From: JBBQNJ01 sp038329845
Lineage (GTDB): Bacteria > Planctomycetota > Phycisphaerae > Tepidisphaerales > Tepidisphaeraceae
Length of the DNA: 15,540 bases
Assembly (NCBI GenBank): GCA_038329845.1
Contig: JBBQNJ010000095.1
Coordinates: forward strand, 1 to 15,540
Direction of reading: 5' to 3'
Below, piece by piece: positions 9,423 through 15,540 of this stretch. Position numbers and translations under genes: made by a program. Each line of letters starts with the position of its first letter. Position 1 is the first letter of the stretch. The notes under the pieces are model-generated. The model did no database searches. It saw only the letters and a program-made list of their open reading frames with translations, and was not told the DNA's origin.

Positions 9423-9811
9423 GGGGCTGGGTCTCCTGAAGGTAAAACCGAATCTCACACGACGAATGGTCGATCGTCCGCGCGGTTCGCGGCCGATGGG
9501 GAAGCGCGGGCGGTTACTCTGTCAAACCCTTGCCCCGTCGTCAAGCCCGGAGGTCACAGCGGCCTCCTCCATTCGGCTGCCCGTAATAAGCAAACCCCGT
9601 GCAACGCCCGAACATGAAGAAATCAACCCCTATCCCACCCGCCGGATCGCGCGATTCTTAGGCAATCCCTACCCGCCCGCCCCATCCCGCCTATTTTCCG
9701 TGCAGTGCGGCTTGCCGAACGTGTCTCGGCGGGCAATGCCCACCCCACGAAAGTTCCTCTTTCCGCCTTCCCTACGTGCCGCCGTGCCTACGTGCCTACG
9801 TGCCTTCTCCC
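9423..9811. other. Intergenic region upstream of glutamine synthetase gene
   Basis: About 390 bases lie between the start of the glutamine synthetase gene and the stop of the upstream secreted-protein gene, both on the minus strand. Translations of this stretch look like shadow. The minus strand has TTGACG and TTGACA hexamers near 9514-9544, but no convincing -10 at the right distance, so no promoter is claimed. A short palindrome GGGCAATGCCC lies at 9731-9741, and near 9771-9806 the octamer GCCTACGT recurs as a small tandem repeat. No sigma-54 or P-II-related site is recognisable. Confidence 0.5.
9771..9806. repeat. Short tandem repeat (CCTACGTG units)
   Basis: Three copies of CCTACGTGCC-type octamers, plus a degenerate CCGCCGTG copy, follow each other just after the stop codon of the minus-strand 408-residue gene. 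It looks like a small slippage-generated microsatellite with no visible function. Confidence 0.6.
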
Positions 9812-11038
9812 CTATTCTTTCGCCGCCAACGCTTCCAACCACGCGTTCGCGCGGGTGATGTTCCCATCTTCCGCTTTCATGCAGCGGGCGAGATTTTCCG
9901 TGGCGGCGGGCAGGTCGTGATCGTTCGCCAGGCTGTACGCCCGCTCGAACAGCGGCCGGGCCGCCGCCGGCTGATGGGCCAGCAGCAGCAAGTTCTCCGC
10001 CGCCAGCAGCGAGCGGTAATCCTCGGCCCGCGGCTTTCCCGCCGCGGCGGGGGCGGCGTAAATCGCCGGATCGACCTTGATTCCCGCCAGCGCCGACCCG
10101 CCCGCCACGGGCTTCCTCACGCTGATGCCTGCCTGATCACCGGCGGTCGCCTTAGCCTCGTCGTCCGCCCGATCACCGGTGGTGGCCTTTGTGTCGTCGC
10201 CCGCCCGATCACCGGTGGTGGCCTTGGCCTCGTCGCCCGCCGGGGTTTGCGGCCTGGCCGCACGAACGGCGGCATCGCCGCCATCGTCGGCGGACTCTTG
10301 GGGCGCCGACGTCGCTGCGAGAGTCGCAACGCCCCCACCGTCCGGCGGTTGGAGAGCCGTCGTCGCCGTGGGAGTCGCAACGGCTCCACCGTCCGGCGGT
10401 TGGAGAACGGTCGTCGCCGCTGCGGGAGTCGGAAGACCCGCGGCGGCGCCGGCGGCCAATTGTTCATCGCGGAACCGCTCGGCCAGCGCTGGATCTTTCG
10501 CCCGCAGGCATTCGCTCACGATCCCCATCGCCTCGGCGGTGCGGTTCATCGTCGCCACGTTGAACACGCTCTTGGCGCTGGCCAGCGCCTCGGCGGTTTT
10601 TCCGTCGGCCAACAAGGCCCGAGTGCGAAGTTCCATGAAGCTGGTGACCGCCGCCGTGTTTTGCGGCGAGGCCAGCACCCCCGCCAGCGCCAACTCCGCC
10701 GCCGGACCGTTCATCCCGCCGATGAGCATTTGCTTCAGCCAGCGGCTTCGCAGATAGCCGTATCCCTTGTCGGGATCGTTCGCCAGCCACTCCCGCACCT
10801 CCGCCACTGCCTCAACTTGGCGAATCGCATCCTTCGACGCCAACGCCCCGGCGATCCGATCGACCCGCTGCTGCGCCTCGGTCTTCGGCTTCGCCGATGA
10901 CTTCACGTTGGCGGCTTTGGGCGCCTTCACCGGTGCCCGAGCAGGCAACGTCGCGGGATCGGCGCAGGCGGGAAATGCGACGAATAACGCGCCAAGCAGT
11001 ACGGCCAAGAGGAGGATGGATCGTTTCATGGTCTGCAT
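9812..11038 (-). CDS. Secreted protein with minisatellite linker and TPR-like C-terminus
   Basis: A 408-residue protein of unknown function. Residues 1-26 (MKRS followed by LLLAVLLGALFVAFPACA) are a Sec signal peptide, so the mature protein is extracytoplasmic. Residues 55-190 look all-helical with Ala-rich, TPR-like stretches (EVREWLANDPDKGYGYLRSRW; ALLADGKTAEALASAKSVF). A low-complexity linker follows: 17-residue units containing LQPPDGG (about 206-240), then three 12-residue units of the form DRAGDDTKATTG (about 266-302). Residues 330-408 again look TPR-like (LLAAENLLLLAHQPAAARPLFERAYSLA). TPR-type domains bind peptides or partners; nothing points to an enzyme. The start at 11038 has TTGGAGG six bases upstream and is followed by the signal peptide; the frame stays open to 11308 but that part is not protein-like. 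An ATG three codons in is possible. Confidence 0.8.
   Translation of the reverse strand: MQTMKRSILLLAVLLGALFVAFPACADPATLPARAPVKAPKAANVKSSAKPKTEAQQRVDRIAGALASKDAIRQVEAVAEVREWLANDPDKGYGYLRSRWLKQMLIGGMNGPAAELALAGVLASPQNTAAVTSFMELRTRALLADGKTAEALASAKSVFNVATMNRTAEAMGIVSECLRAKDPALAERFRDEQLAAGAAAGLPTPAAATTVLQPPDGGAVATPTATTALQPPDGGGVATLAATSAPQESADDGGDAAVRAARPQTPAGDEAKATTGDRAGDDTKATTGDRADDEAKATAGDQAGISVRKPVAGGSALAGIKVDPAIYAAPAAAGKPRAEDYRSLLAAENLLLLAHQPAAARPLFERAYSLANDHDLPAATENLARCMKAEDGNITRANAWLEALAAKE
10135..10242 (-). repeat. Three 36-bp in-frame tandem repeats
   Basis: Units at 10135-10170, 10171-10206 and 10207-10242 begin GATCACCGGYGGT and are 36 bases long, so each adds exactly 12 residues to the encoded acidic Asp/Ala/Lys/Thr linker. 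The second and third copies are more alike than the first, which suggests recent duplication. Confidence 0.9.
10321..10422 (-). repeat. Two 51-bp in-frame tandem repeats
   Basis: Units at 10321-10371 and 10372-10422 begin GAGTCGCAACG and share CACCGTCCGGCGGTTGGAGA. The period of 51 bases encodes 17 residues centred on LQPPDGG. This is a different repeat from the 36-bp one in the same gene. Confidence 0.88.
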
Positions 11039-11123
11039 GGGGAACCTCCAAGGCTGTGGTATTTCCGCCGTCTGAACCAGAACATTGGCCACGCTCTGCC
11101 AATGCCCCTCAGGGGGAAACGGA

Positions 11124-11173
11124 AAATCAAAGGGGTCGGGAGTCATTGAAAAGACTCCCGACCCCTTTGATTT
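11124..11173. repeat. Perfect 21-bp inverted repeat, possible bidirectional terminator or RAYT/REP-type element
   Basis: Arms at 11124-11144 and 11153-11173 are perfectly complementary over 21 bases around an 8-base loop (ATTGAAAA). The core is AAAGGGGTCGGGAGTC with A/T-rich outer ends, so either strand could give a hairpin followed by T-rich sequence. The stop codon of the MauE/DoxX gene (11143-11145) lies inside it, and the last residues (RGRESFQ) are encoded by the right arm. Position and shape suit a terminator for the minus-strand cassette. Long perfect palindromes with this type of core also resemble REP/RAYT-linked mobile palindromes. Confidence 0.8.
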
Positions 11174-11688
11174 GGTCGCCTGAATCGCATATTCAGCCTT
11201 TGCAGCAAAATGGCGATGAAGGCCCCGAGAAGCAATCCCCAGGCACGCAACAGAGTTTGTCGGTCCACCAGCGCCGGCCCGCGAGCGGTTTCGCCGAAGC
11301 ATCCGCATGCAGTGCTAATGCCAGCGCGCAACACATGCAATTGTGCGCTCACAAAGACAGCCGCCAGGAAGACTACTACGATTAGGGAAGGAACAAGCAC
11401 GATTCCCAGGATCAGACATGTTCCGGTCACAGCTTCGACCATGGGGAGTATGACGGCTACCCATAAGCCCCCATCAGGTCCTACCAACCGATACCCATAG
11501 ACAGCATCGAGAAATTGAAACGGATAGCGAAGCTTGGGAATCGCGCTGGCCAGGAGAGTGGCCCCCAGCACAAGCCGGAATACCAGGAGGAGGAATCGCC
11601 CAGCCATTCTCCAACCGCTGGGAAGATCCAGTCCATCGTCATTACTCGCCAGAATCTCCCGAGTACGATTTGGCAACTCATCCGTCAT
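11143..11688 (-). CDS. MauE/DoxX-family redox-associated membrane protein
   Basis: A 181-residue inner-membrane protein with four hydrophobic segments (about 30-49, 74-96, 99-119 and 147-163). The second half carries the family hallmark HVLRAGISTACGCFGE, with Cys128 and Cys130 as the CGCFG dithiol pair; the SAIPKL and ILPMVEAVTG segments also fit MauE/DoxX. In methylamine dehydrogenase maturation, MauE is needed together with MauD for disulfide formation in the small subunit; related proteins occur with other exported thiol systems. Here a role in periplasmic disulfide or thiol chemistry is inferred. The ATG overlaps the stop of the C39-rhodanese gene (ATGA), with AAGGGA about 10 bases upstream. 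Its last codons lie in the inverted repeat at 11124-11173, so the C-terminus may have been altered by insertion of that element. Confidence 0.87.
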   Translation of the reverse strand: MTDELPNRTREILASNDDGLDLPSGWRMAGRFLLLVFRLVLGATLLASAIPKLRYPFQFLDAVYGYRLVGPDGGLWVAVILPMVEAVTGTCLILGIVLVPSLIVVVFLAAVFVSAQLHVLRAGISTACGCFGETARGPALVDRQTLLRAWGLLLGAFIAILLQRLNMRFRRPNQRGRESFQ

Positions 11689-12848
11689 TTATCTTTATCC
11701 CTTGAATAGCGTGCCCACCGCTCCCACCCTCCGGGAAACAGCGCGACGTTTCTGAAGCCGCGCTCATAAAGCCACCCGGCAACAGTTGCCGCATAATCAC
11801 ACCCAGCGCTCTGGCAATAAACGACCATCAGACGTGTTTTCGGAATAGCGACTAGAATCAAGCCAATTGACTGCGGATCGCCATTCGCCGGAACGTTCCT
11901 CGCCCCCGGGATATGAGACGCGCGGTAGTCCTCTGGCAAACGCGCGTCTACTATGACCGCCGATCCGTTTGCGATATGTCCTGCAACTTCTTCCACCCGC
12001 AGGCGCGTCATAAAATCCGTCGCATGGGCGAGCTGAATCGCCGAAATCTCCTGTGGGCCACGAAGCAGACCGTCAGGGGCAAGTAAATGATATGCTCCGC
12101 CAGTGGCCGCAGCGAGGAATAGCAAGCCTGCCGCCTGTACAATGACAGGACGCAAACTGCCATCGGTCATCCAATTGGGGCACCGGCCGGCAAAGCGACG
12201 GAGCAGAATCGCCGCCAGAAGGATTACCGCGGACACAGTGAAATATATCTCCGCCGTTCGCTTTCGATCCGGCCACAATACGCGTTTCAAGTCAATGGGA
12301 CTGTCGGAGATCAATAGCGCCCGCCCATCCCACCGCGAGCGCAACGTCGCAAAAGTCATCAATCGGGGCGGTGACGGCAGGTCCAAAATGTTCGCTTGAC
12401 CATTCACCTCCCCTAGAAATAGCGACCAATGATCGAATTTCCACAAAGCCTGGTCCGAGCGGAAATGAAGGACCACCGGCAAGCCGCATTGTCGCAGGCC
12501 TTCAATGGACATGTTTGAGATGCCATTCGCATGCACGCCCTGATCCGATGCGGCTTGGCAAAGCTCACTGATGCTGCTGCCCTTGCGGGAACCGATATAC
12601 TCCGGACGCAGAAGATCGGATAGCTCCACTTCTCCGCCAAGAACACGGATGGCCCCAAAGACGCTGTACACGCCGCAATACGGCCCGGGCGGGGCCGCCT
12701 CGAAAGAATCCGTCGATGCGCGTCCCTGGGACGACGCAAGCAATCCGGTGGCAAGCCACGCAAGAATTAATGGGATCCGCCCGAACGGCCGCCGATCGAT
12801 GGCGACGGGCTTTGTGCTTTGGGGGTTCTTCCCATGCCGCGGAATCAT
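11685..12848 (-). CDS. Membrane protein with C39-peptidase-like and rhodanese domains
   Basis: A 387-residue fusion. After a hydrophobic N-terminal segment (24-40; signal or anchor) comes a C39-like papain-fold domain (about 54-182): GPYCGVYSVFGAIRVLGG with Cys58, SRKGSSISELCQAA, KFDHWSLFLG with His140, and ILDLPSP with Asp156. The Cys/His/Asp triad has C39 spacing, but the oxyanion glutamine normally six residues before the Cys is Ala52, so activity is uncertain. Two membrane segments follow (202-217 and 234-256). Residues 280-387 are a rhodanese domain: VIVDARLPEDYRASHIPGARNVP, then VVYCQSAGC with the sulfur-carrying Cys345 and a second Cys350, then GFRNVALFPGGWERW. The predicted topology puts both domains outside the cytoplasm. 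The start overlaps the upstream stop as ATGA, with AAAGGA close by. The frame is open to 12980, but that part lies inside the upstream gene. Confidence 0.87.
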   Translation of the reverse strand: MIPRHGKNPQSTKPVAIDRRPFGRIPLILAWLATGLLASSQGRASTDSFEAAPPGPYCGVYSVFGAIRVLGGEVELSDLLRPEYIGSRKGSSISELCQAASDQGVHANGISNMSIEGLRQCGLPVVLHFRSDQALWKFDHWSLFLGEVNGQANILDLPSPPRLMTFATLRSRWDGRALLISDSPIDLKRVLWPDRKRTAEIYFTVSAVILLAAILLRRFAGRCPNWMTDGSLRPVIVQAAGLLFLAAATGGAYHLLAPDGLLRGPQEISAIQLAHATDFMTRLRVEEVAGHIANGSAVIVDARLPEDYRASHIPGARNVPANGDPQSIGLILVAIPKTRLMVVYCQSAGCDYAATVAGWLYERGFRNVALFPGGWERWARYSRDKDK

Positions 12849-13975
12849 CGAGGGTCCTTTGCGACTGCGGAACTCGGTCGCGACGTTGGACGGGTGCCGC
12901 TTGTAGTACGGCCGAGCATTCGATCCATCTGTCGCACAACTCGAAGATCGACTCGCGGCGTAACACGTCCATTTCGCCACACGTACTGAATCTGTCTCGC
13001 CGAATCGTCATGAATCGCGGTTCCGTCGGGAAGATTCAATTCCAACGCCGCGTGGGCAGTTTTCGGAAGCGCACCCACGATCAACTCTGGCGTAGTGCAA
13101 GCTTGCACATAGCCAACTGTCGACCCGTTGCGCCGACGGGCGACATCCGACCATGCACCGGCGGTCGGGATCGCCCATCGGTCAACAAGGCGATGCTCGA
13201 CCCCCTCCAAATTGCCCAAACTACTGATCATATCCTGTGGCGTTGGATCGGACCCCGCCGGGGTCAGCGAATCGCTTCCGAGAAGATCGCCAGATCCTCT
13301 TTCAATCCTGAGGCCGACCATCGCGTACCGGCGATCGGGCGCTAGAGTCAATTTCACCGTTCCATGCCTCGTCGTTCCCGTTATGACTAGCCGTTCAGCT
13401 CCGTCAGCCCCAGCGGATTGCGAGAACAGATCGGGGCTTGCTCGAAGCCAATCACTCACTCGCCCGCTTTGGTACCCGTCAGGATATCCCTCGAGGGCAA
13501 AAGCGCCGCGGATGGCGATCGCCTGGGGCGACGCGGGCGGATTGGAGATCAAGACGGGTGTGTCAATCGTGCCGTCGAGGTTGAGGCTATAATCGTACAA
13601 ACGCCCATCCTTAATCAGCAGACGCATCGAGCGACGGTACTCCGGGTGGGAAATCCCGTTTTCGTCAATCGCCGTGCGCTCCGATCTGAAGTCTTGTGTT
13701 GCACCATCCCGGACCACCTGCATCCGCTCCGTTTCCTGAATCATTACCGGTTGCGTGACAGCGCGAGACCGGTATTGCACCGAGCGAACCCGATAAAACA
13801 CCGGGGGCAATTCGGCGCCGGATTCATATTGATCCAGAGCCCGCAGGGCAATCTCGCGAGGGCCATTTGACGGGGCGGCGGCGTGGGCCCAATTCCAAGA
13901 CATCGCAAGAGGCCCGAACCCGGCATATGCAATCAGGTAGAACGCAATCCCCGGACACCGAAAAAAGGGCTTCAT
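12845..13975 (-). CDS. Secreted protein of unknown function (376 aa)
   Basis: Not assigned to a family. Residues 1-34 are a signal peptide (hydrophobic IAFYLIAYAGFGPLAM, cleavage likely after AHAAA). The mature part has alternating polar/hydrophobic strands typical of beta-rich envelope proteins: VFYRVRSVQYRSRAV, ERMQVVRDGATQDF, RLLIKDGRLYDYSLNLDGT and VKLTLAPDRRYAMVGLRIERG. This recalls LolA/LolB-like or other outer-envelope sensor folds, but the match is only in style. Residues 310-345 (HAALELNLPDGTAIHDDSARQIQYVWRNG) look like a second small domain; the tail is Ser/Thr/Pro/Arg-rich. There is one cysteine after the signal peptide (in VQACTTPE). The start has AAAGGA upstream of the ATG at 13975. 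Its TGA overlaps the ATG of the C39-rhodanese gene, so the two are translationally coupled and probably act together. Confidence 0.82.
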   Translation of the reverse strand: MKPFFRCPGIAFYLIAYAGFGPLAMSWNWAHAAAPSNGPREIALRALDQYESGAELPPVFYRVRSVQYRSRAVTQPVMIQETERMQVVRDGATQDFRSERTAIDENGISHPEYRRSMRLLIKDGRLYDYSLNLDGTIDTPVLISNPPASPQAIAIRGAFALEGYPDGYQSGRVSDWLRASPDLFSQSAGADGAERLVITGTTRHGTVKLTLAPDRRYAMVGLRIERGSGDLLGSDSLTPAGSDPTPQDMISSLGNLEGVEHRLVDRWAIPTAGAWSDVARRRNGSTVGYVQACTTPELIVGALPKTAHAALELNLPDGTAIHDDSARQIQYVWRNGRVTPRVDLRVVRQMDRMLGRTTSGTRPTSRPSSAVAKDPR

Positions 13976-14035
13976 GGCTGATTCCTTTCGGAACGTAGAG
14001 GATGAAATCGATTCACCGTCACGATTTTCGTGGCG

Positions 14036-14353
14036 TCAATTGCATTTGTCGTCGTATGTTCCGATGCAACCGGGTTGAATGCACCTCTGAGGCCCAGCCT
14101 TCTTCACGCATGGAAATGGTCCACCCTCGCAGATGCTGTACTTGGAACCGGCACATAGATTCCAATCATTGCGACTCTTATCCGGAACACAGTCCACAGA
14201 GTCGAGGTTGGTGCACATGCACGCCGCACCGCGAATATCAACCACCCTCTCATCGATCGCCGCCGGTGCCAGAGATATCCAGGAAGTCCAACATCCAATC
14301 GCAATGGAAATGGAGGTCGCGAGGGAGTGTAGAACACGATTTCGCTGCCACAT
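14036..14353 (-). CDS. Small secreted Cys-rich protein (105 aa, nine mature cysteines)
   Basis: Not recognised as a known family. An N-terminal signal peptide (about 1-32; Arg-containing start, hydrophobic SLATSISIAIGCWTSWISLA, cleavage near APAA) precedes a mature chain of about 73 residues with cysteines at 45, 47, 55, 67, 75, 82, 91, 96 and 104. The spacing and the Gly/Pro content (GGPFPC, QPGC, DDKC) are those of a disulfide-stabilised mini-protein. The odd number of cysteines leaves one free for a thiol reaction, a partner or a cofactor. The ATG at 14353 is chosen because GGAGA lies close upstream and the signal peptide follows. It lies 57 bases after a second Cys-rich gene and 60 bases before the secreted 376-residue gene. 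MauE and rhodanese proteins encoded downstream are obvious candidates to act on it. Confidence 0.72.
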   Translation of the reverse strand: MWQRNRVLHSLATSISIAIGCWTSWISLAPAAIDERVVDIRGAACMCTNLDSVDCVPDKSRNDWNLCAGSKYSICEGGPFPCVKKAGPQRCIQPGCIGTYDDKCN

Positions 14354-14410
14354 AGGAGGTCTCCGAAGAAATAAGGTTAGTAATGCTTGCCAGGTGAGTT
14401 GTGAATGGTG

Positions 14411-14623
14411 CTAAGGCGACGTGCAATCACACGACTCGTGGGCCAGAAGTATAATTGCGTCCCCACAGCAGCCCTGAATCAACGGATCATAAGCCACTCC
14501 ATTGCAGGTGGGAGGGCCACCAATGCCCGTTGGCTCCGCTGCATGGAGCAAACCAATGGTTGAGATTGTAATAAGGGCGGCGAGAGAAAGGCCGATGATC
14601 CCCAACCGAAAACAATAGTTCAT
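14411..14623 (-). CDS. Very small secreted Cys-rich protein (70 aa, CC motif)
   Basis: Not assigned to a named family. Residues 1-28 form a signal peptide (hydrophobic GIIGLSLAALITISTIGLL, cleavage near LHAA). The mature part of about 42 residues has TGIGGPPTCNGVAYDPLIQ followed by a vicinal CC (52-53) and a CDC motif (65-67), with cysteines at 40, 52, 53, 65 and 67. The pattern CNG-x-x-YDP-x-x-QGCCG resembles short Cys-repeat units seen in secreted bacterial proteins; here there is one unit. A double glycine (35-36) lies just before the first mature cysteine, of interest because the cassette encodes a C39-like protein. The start is well supported by AAGGAG seven bases before the ATG. It follows the M14 peptidase gene by 57 bases. 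Confidence 0.78.
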   Translation of the reverse strand: MNYCFRLGIIGLSLAALITISTIGLLHAAEPTGIGGPPTCNGVAYDPLIQGCCGDAIILLAHESCDCTSP

Positions 14624-14680
14624 ATGATTCTCCTTAAATTGGCCGAAAGCTATTGACAGAAATGCAAAATCAACGATTTG

Positions 14681-15540
14681 TTATTTCTTGGCACACCTCG
14701 CTTTGCATAAAAGTTCTGCGGCAATTATATTTTGATAAATGTGTTTTTTGGCGTCGGGTGTCCATCGCGAATCGAGTGAGTATCGCTCCACTTGAACCGC
14801 CTGTTTGAGCAATATGCCATCTGGCGAGTCCAGAAACCGAGCGGACTCGATGACGATAAGCTTCGAAGTCGCTCTGAGATCTTCCAAAGTTAGGTGCCTG
14901 GCACGGTCTTGAGAGTTGAGTTCATAGGCGAGATGAAGGGGACCGTAGCATGTGCTAAGCCACCATCCGAGGCGAGCCCCAAGGACGTCGTCGCCCCAAG
15001 GATTTCCTTGGAGTGGAATTCGCCAACTTCGAGCCGCACTTTTGATGATATTTTCGTGGAGAAGCCGTGCATAGCGTTTCTGAGGGATTTGATTTTGGAT
15101 GCACGGACACGACAGGTGACTCGCCTCGGCTGATTCCACATTGTGGAAGTTGAATATAATATCCAACCGGAAGTGTTCGTTCACCCATAATTTGAACGTT
15201 TCGCCGTAGGCGACAGATTCCACCGACTCACAACCGACCGAGAAGCTGCGGATCATTCCTTCGTACCGGGAGGCCGCGGCCGAATCTGGATCGAGCATAG
15301 GCACGATGAGAAAGGTGAGGGTCTGGCGAAGCCGTACCGCCGACTCGTCAGAAGAACAGAGGTAACTCATCGCACCCTGGGCGGCCCAACTCGCGTCCGG
15401 TTCGGTGCCGTGTTCTCGGGCATAAATGAGAATGCACGGGTTTTCACGGGCATGTCGTTCGTCATCCCCGCCGATCTTCACGATGCGAAGCGGGCGGCCT
15501 TCCTTGCTCGTCCCGACGGTGATCACCTTGGCCAGCGGGT
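14681..15540 (-). CDS. M14-family zinc carboxypeptidase-like protein, 5' end outside window
   Basis: Partial: the frame runs through the window edge at 15540, and the GTG at 15526 is probably an internal valine in LAKVITVGTSKEGRPL, the usual beginning of M14 domains. About 285 residues are visible. Numbered from that valine, zinc-site candidates are His39 and Glu42 (AREHGTE, the HxxE motif) and His128 (IFNFHNVE), with Arg87 in the LDPDSAAASRY segment and the catalytic glutamate candidate Glu202 in LAYELN. All M14 core residues are thus present. The family removes C-terminal residues or trims peptidoglycan peptides. A signal peptide, if any, is out of view. It is followed by two small secreted Cys-rich genes in the same direction, so it may belong to the same unit; the gap of 57 bases shows no terminator. 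Confidence 0.82.
   Translation of the reverse strand, partial: PLAKVITVGTSKEGRPLRIVKIGGDDERHARENPCILIYAREHGTEPDASWAAQGAMSYLCSSDESAVRLRQTLTFLIVPMLDPDSAAASRYEGMIRSFSVGCESVESVAYGETFKLWVNEHFRLDIIFNFHNVESAEASHLSCPCIQNQIPQKRYARLLHENIIKSAARSWRIPLQGNPWGDDVLGARLGWWLSTCYGPLHLAYELNSQDRARHLTLEDLRATSKLIVIESARFLDSPDGILLKQAVQVERYSLDSRWTPDAKKHIYQNIIAAELLCKARCAKK

Noticed and set aside
9776..10900. Long plus-strand frames opposite the 408-residue secreted protein
   Set aside because: Arg-rich, repetitive translations mirror the minus-strand gene; the minus frame has a signal peptide and a ribosome site and is preferred.
11039..11308. 90-residue extension of the 408-residue protein
   Set aside because: It would cross the inverted repeat and read antisense through the end of the MauE/DoxX gene; the signal peptide and ribosome site fix the start at 11038.
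12849..12980. 44-residue N-terminal extension of the C39-rhodanese gene
   Set aside because: It overlaps the 3' end of the upstream gene; the ATGA overlap at 12845-12848 with AAAGGA gives a better start.

Overview
The window looks like a chromosomal segment of a GC-rich planctomycete (Planctomycetota). The reasons are a 23S rRNA gene with its own promoter and no 16S gene upstream, a tandem DUF3467 protein, an orphan HicB, a type III glutamine synthetase, weak Shine-Dalgarno sites at some starts, and secreted proteins with low-complexity Ala/Pro/Asp-rich linkers. The assignment to phylum is inference; no taxon can be read directly.

Layout. Positions 1-2070 (minus strand) are the 5' two thirds of a 23S rRNA gene, cut by the window edge near E. 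coli position 2079. About 640 bases upstream of its 5' end is a good sigma-70-type promoter (2714-2741), with a boxA-like antitermination site (2330-2342) and a hairpin in the leader. No 16S or tRNA gene lies between promoter and 23S, so the rRNA operon appears split. From 3075 to 6830 five genes run on the plus strand: a duplicated DUF3467 protein, an ArsR-type repressor fused to a SAM-dependent methyltransferase, a class I PLP aminotransferase, a small SET-domain protein and a HicB-like protein without a HicA partner. Positions 6831-7238 are non-coding and hold a 36-bp tandem duplication, a palindrome and the terminator of the next gene.

The rest is transcribed from the minus strand. A type III glutamine synthetase (7239-9422) is followed by a secreted 408-residue protein with two kinds of in-frame minisatellite (9812-11038). 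Beyond a 21-bp perfect inverted repeat (11124-11173) lies a compact gene set, read from high to low coordinate: an M14-like zinc carboxypeptidase cut by the window edge, two small secreted Cys-rich proteins (70 and 105 residues), a secreted 376-residue protein of unknown function, a membrane protein joining a C39-peptidase-like domain to a rhodanese domain, and a MauE/DoxX-type redox membrane protein. The last three are joined by ATGA stop/start overlaps, so they form a real translational unit.

The most interesting part is this 11143-14623 cassette (perhaps including the M14 gene). It combines Cys-rich exported substrates with exported sulfur and disulfide chemistry (rhodanese, MauE) and proteases (C39-like, M14). 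I read it as a candidate maturation or redox system for small exported Cys-rich proteins. The gene parts are seen in the sequence; the pathway is inference.
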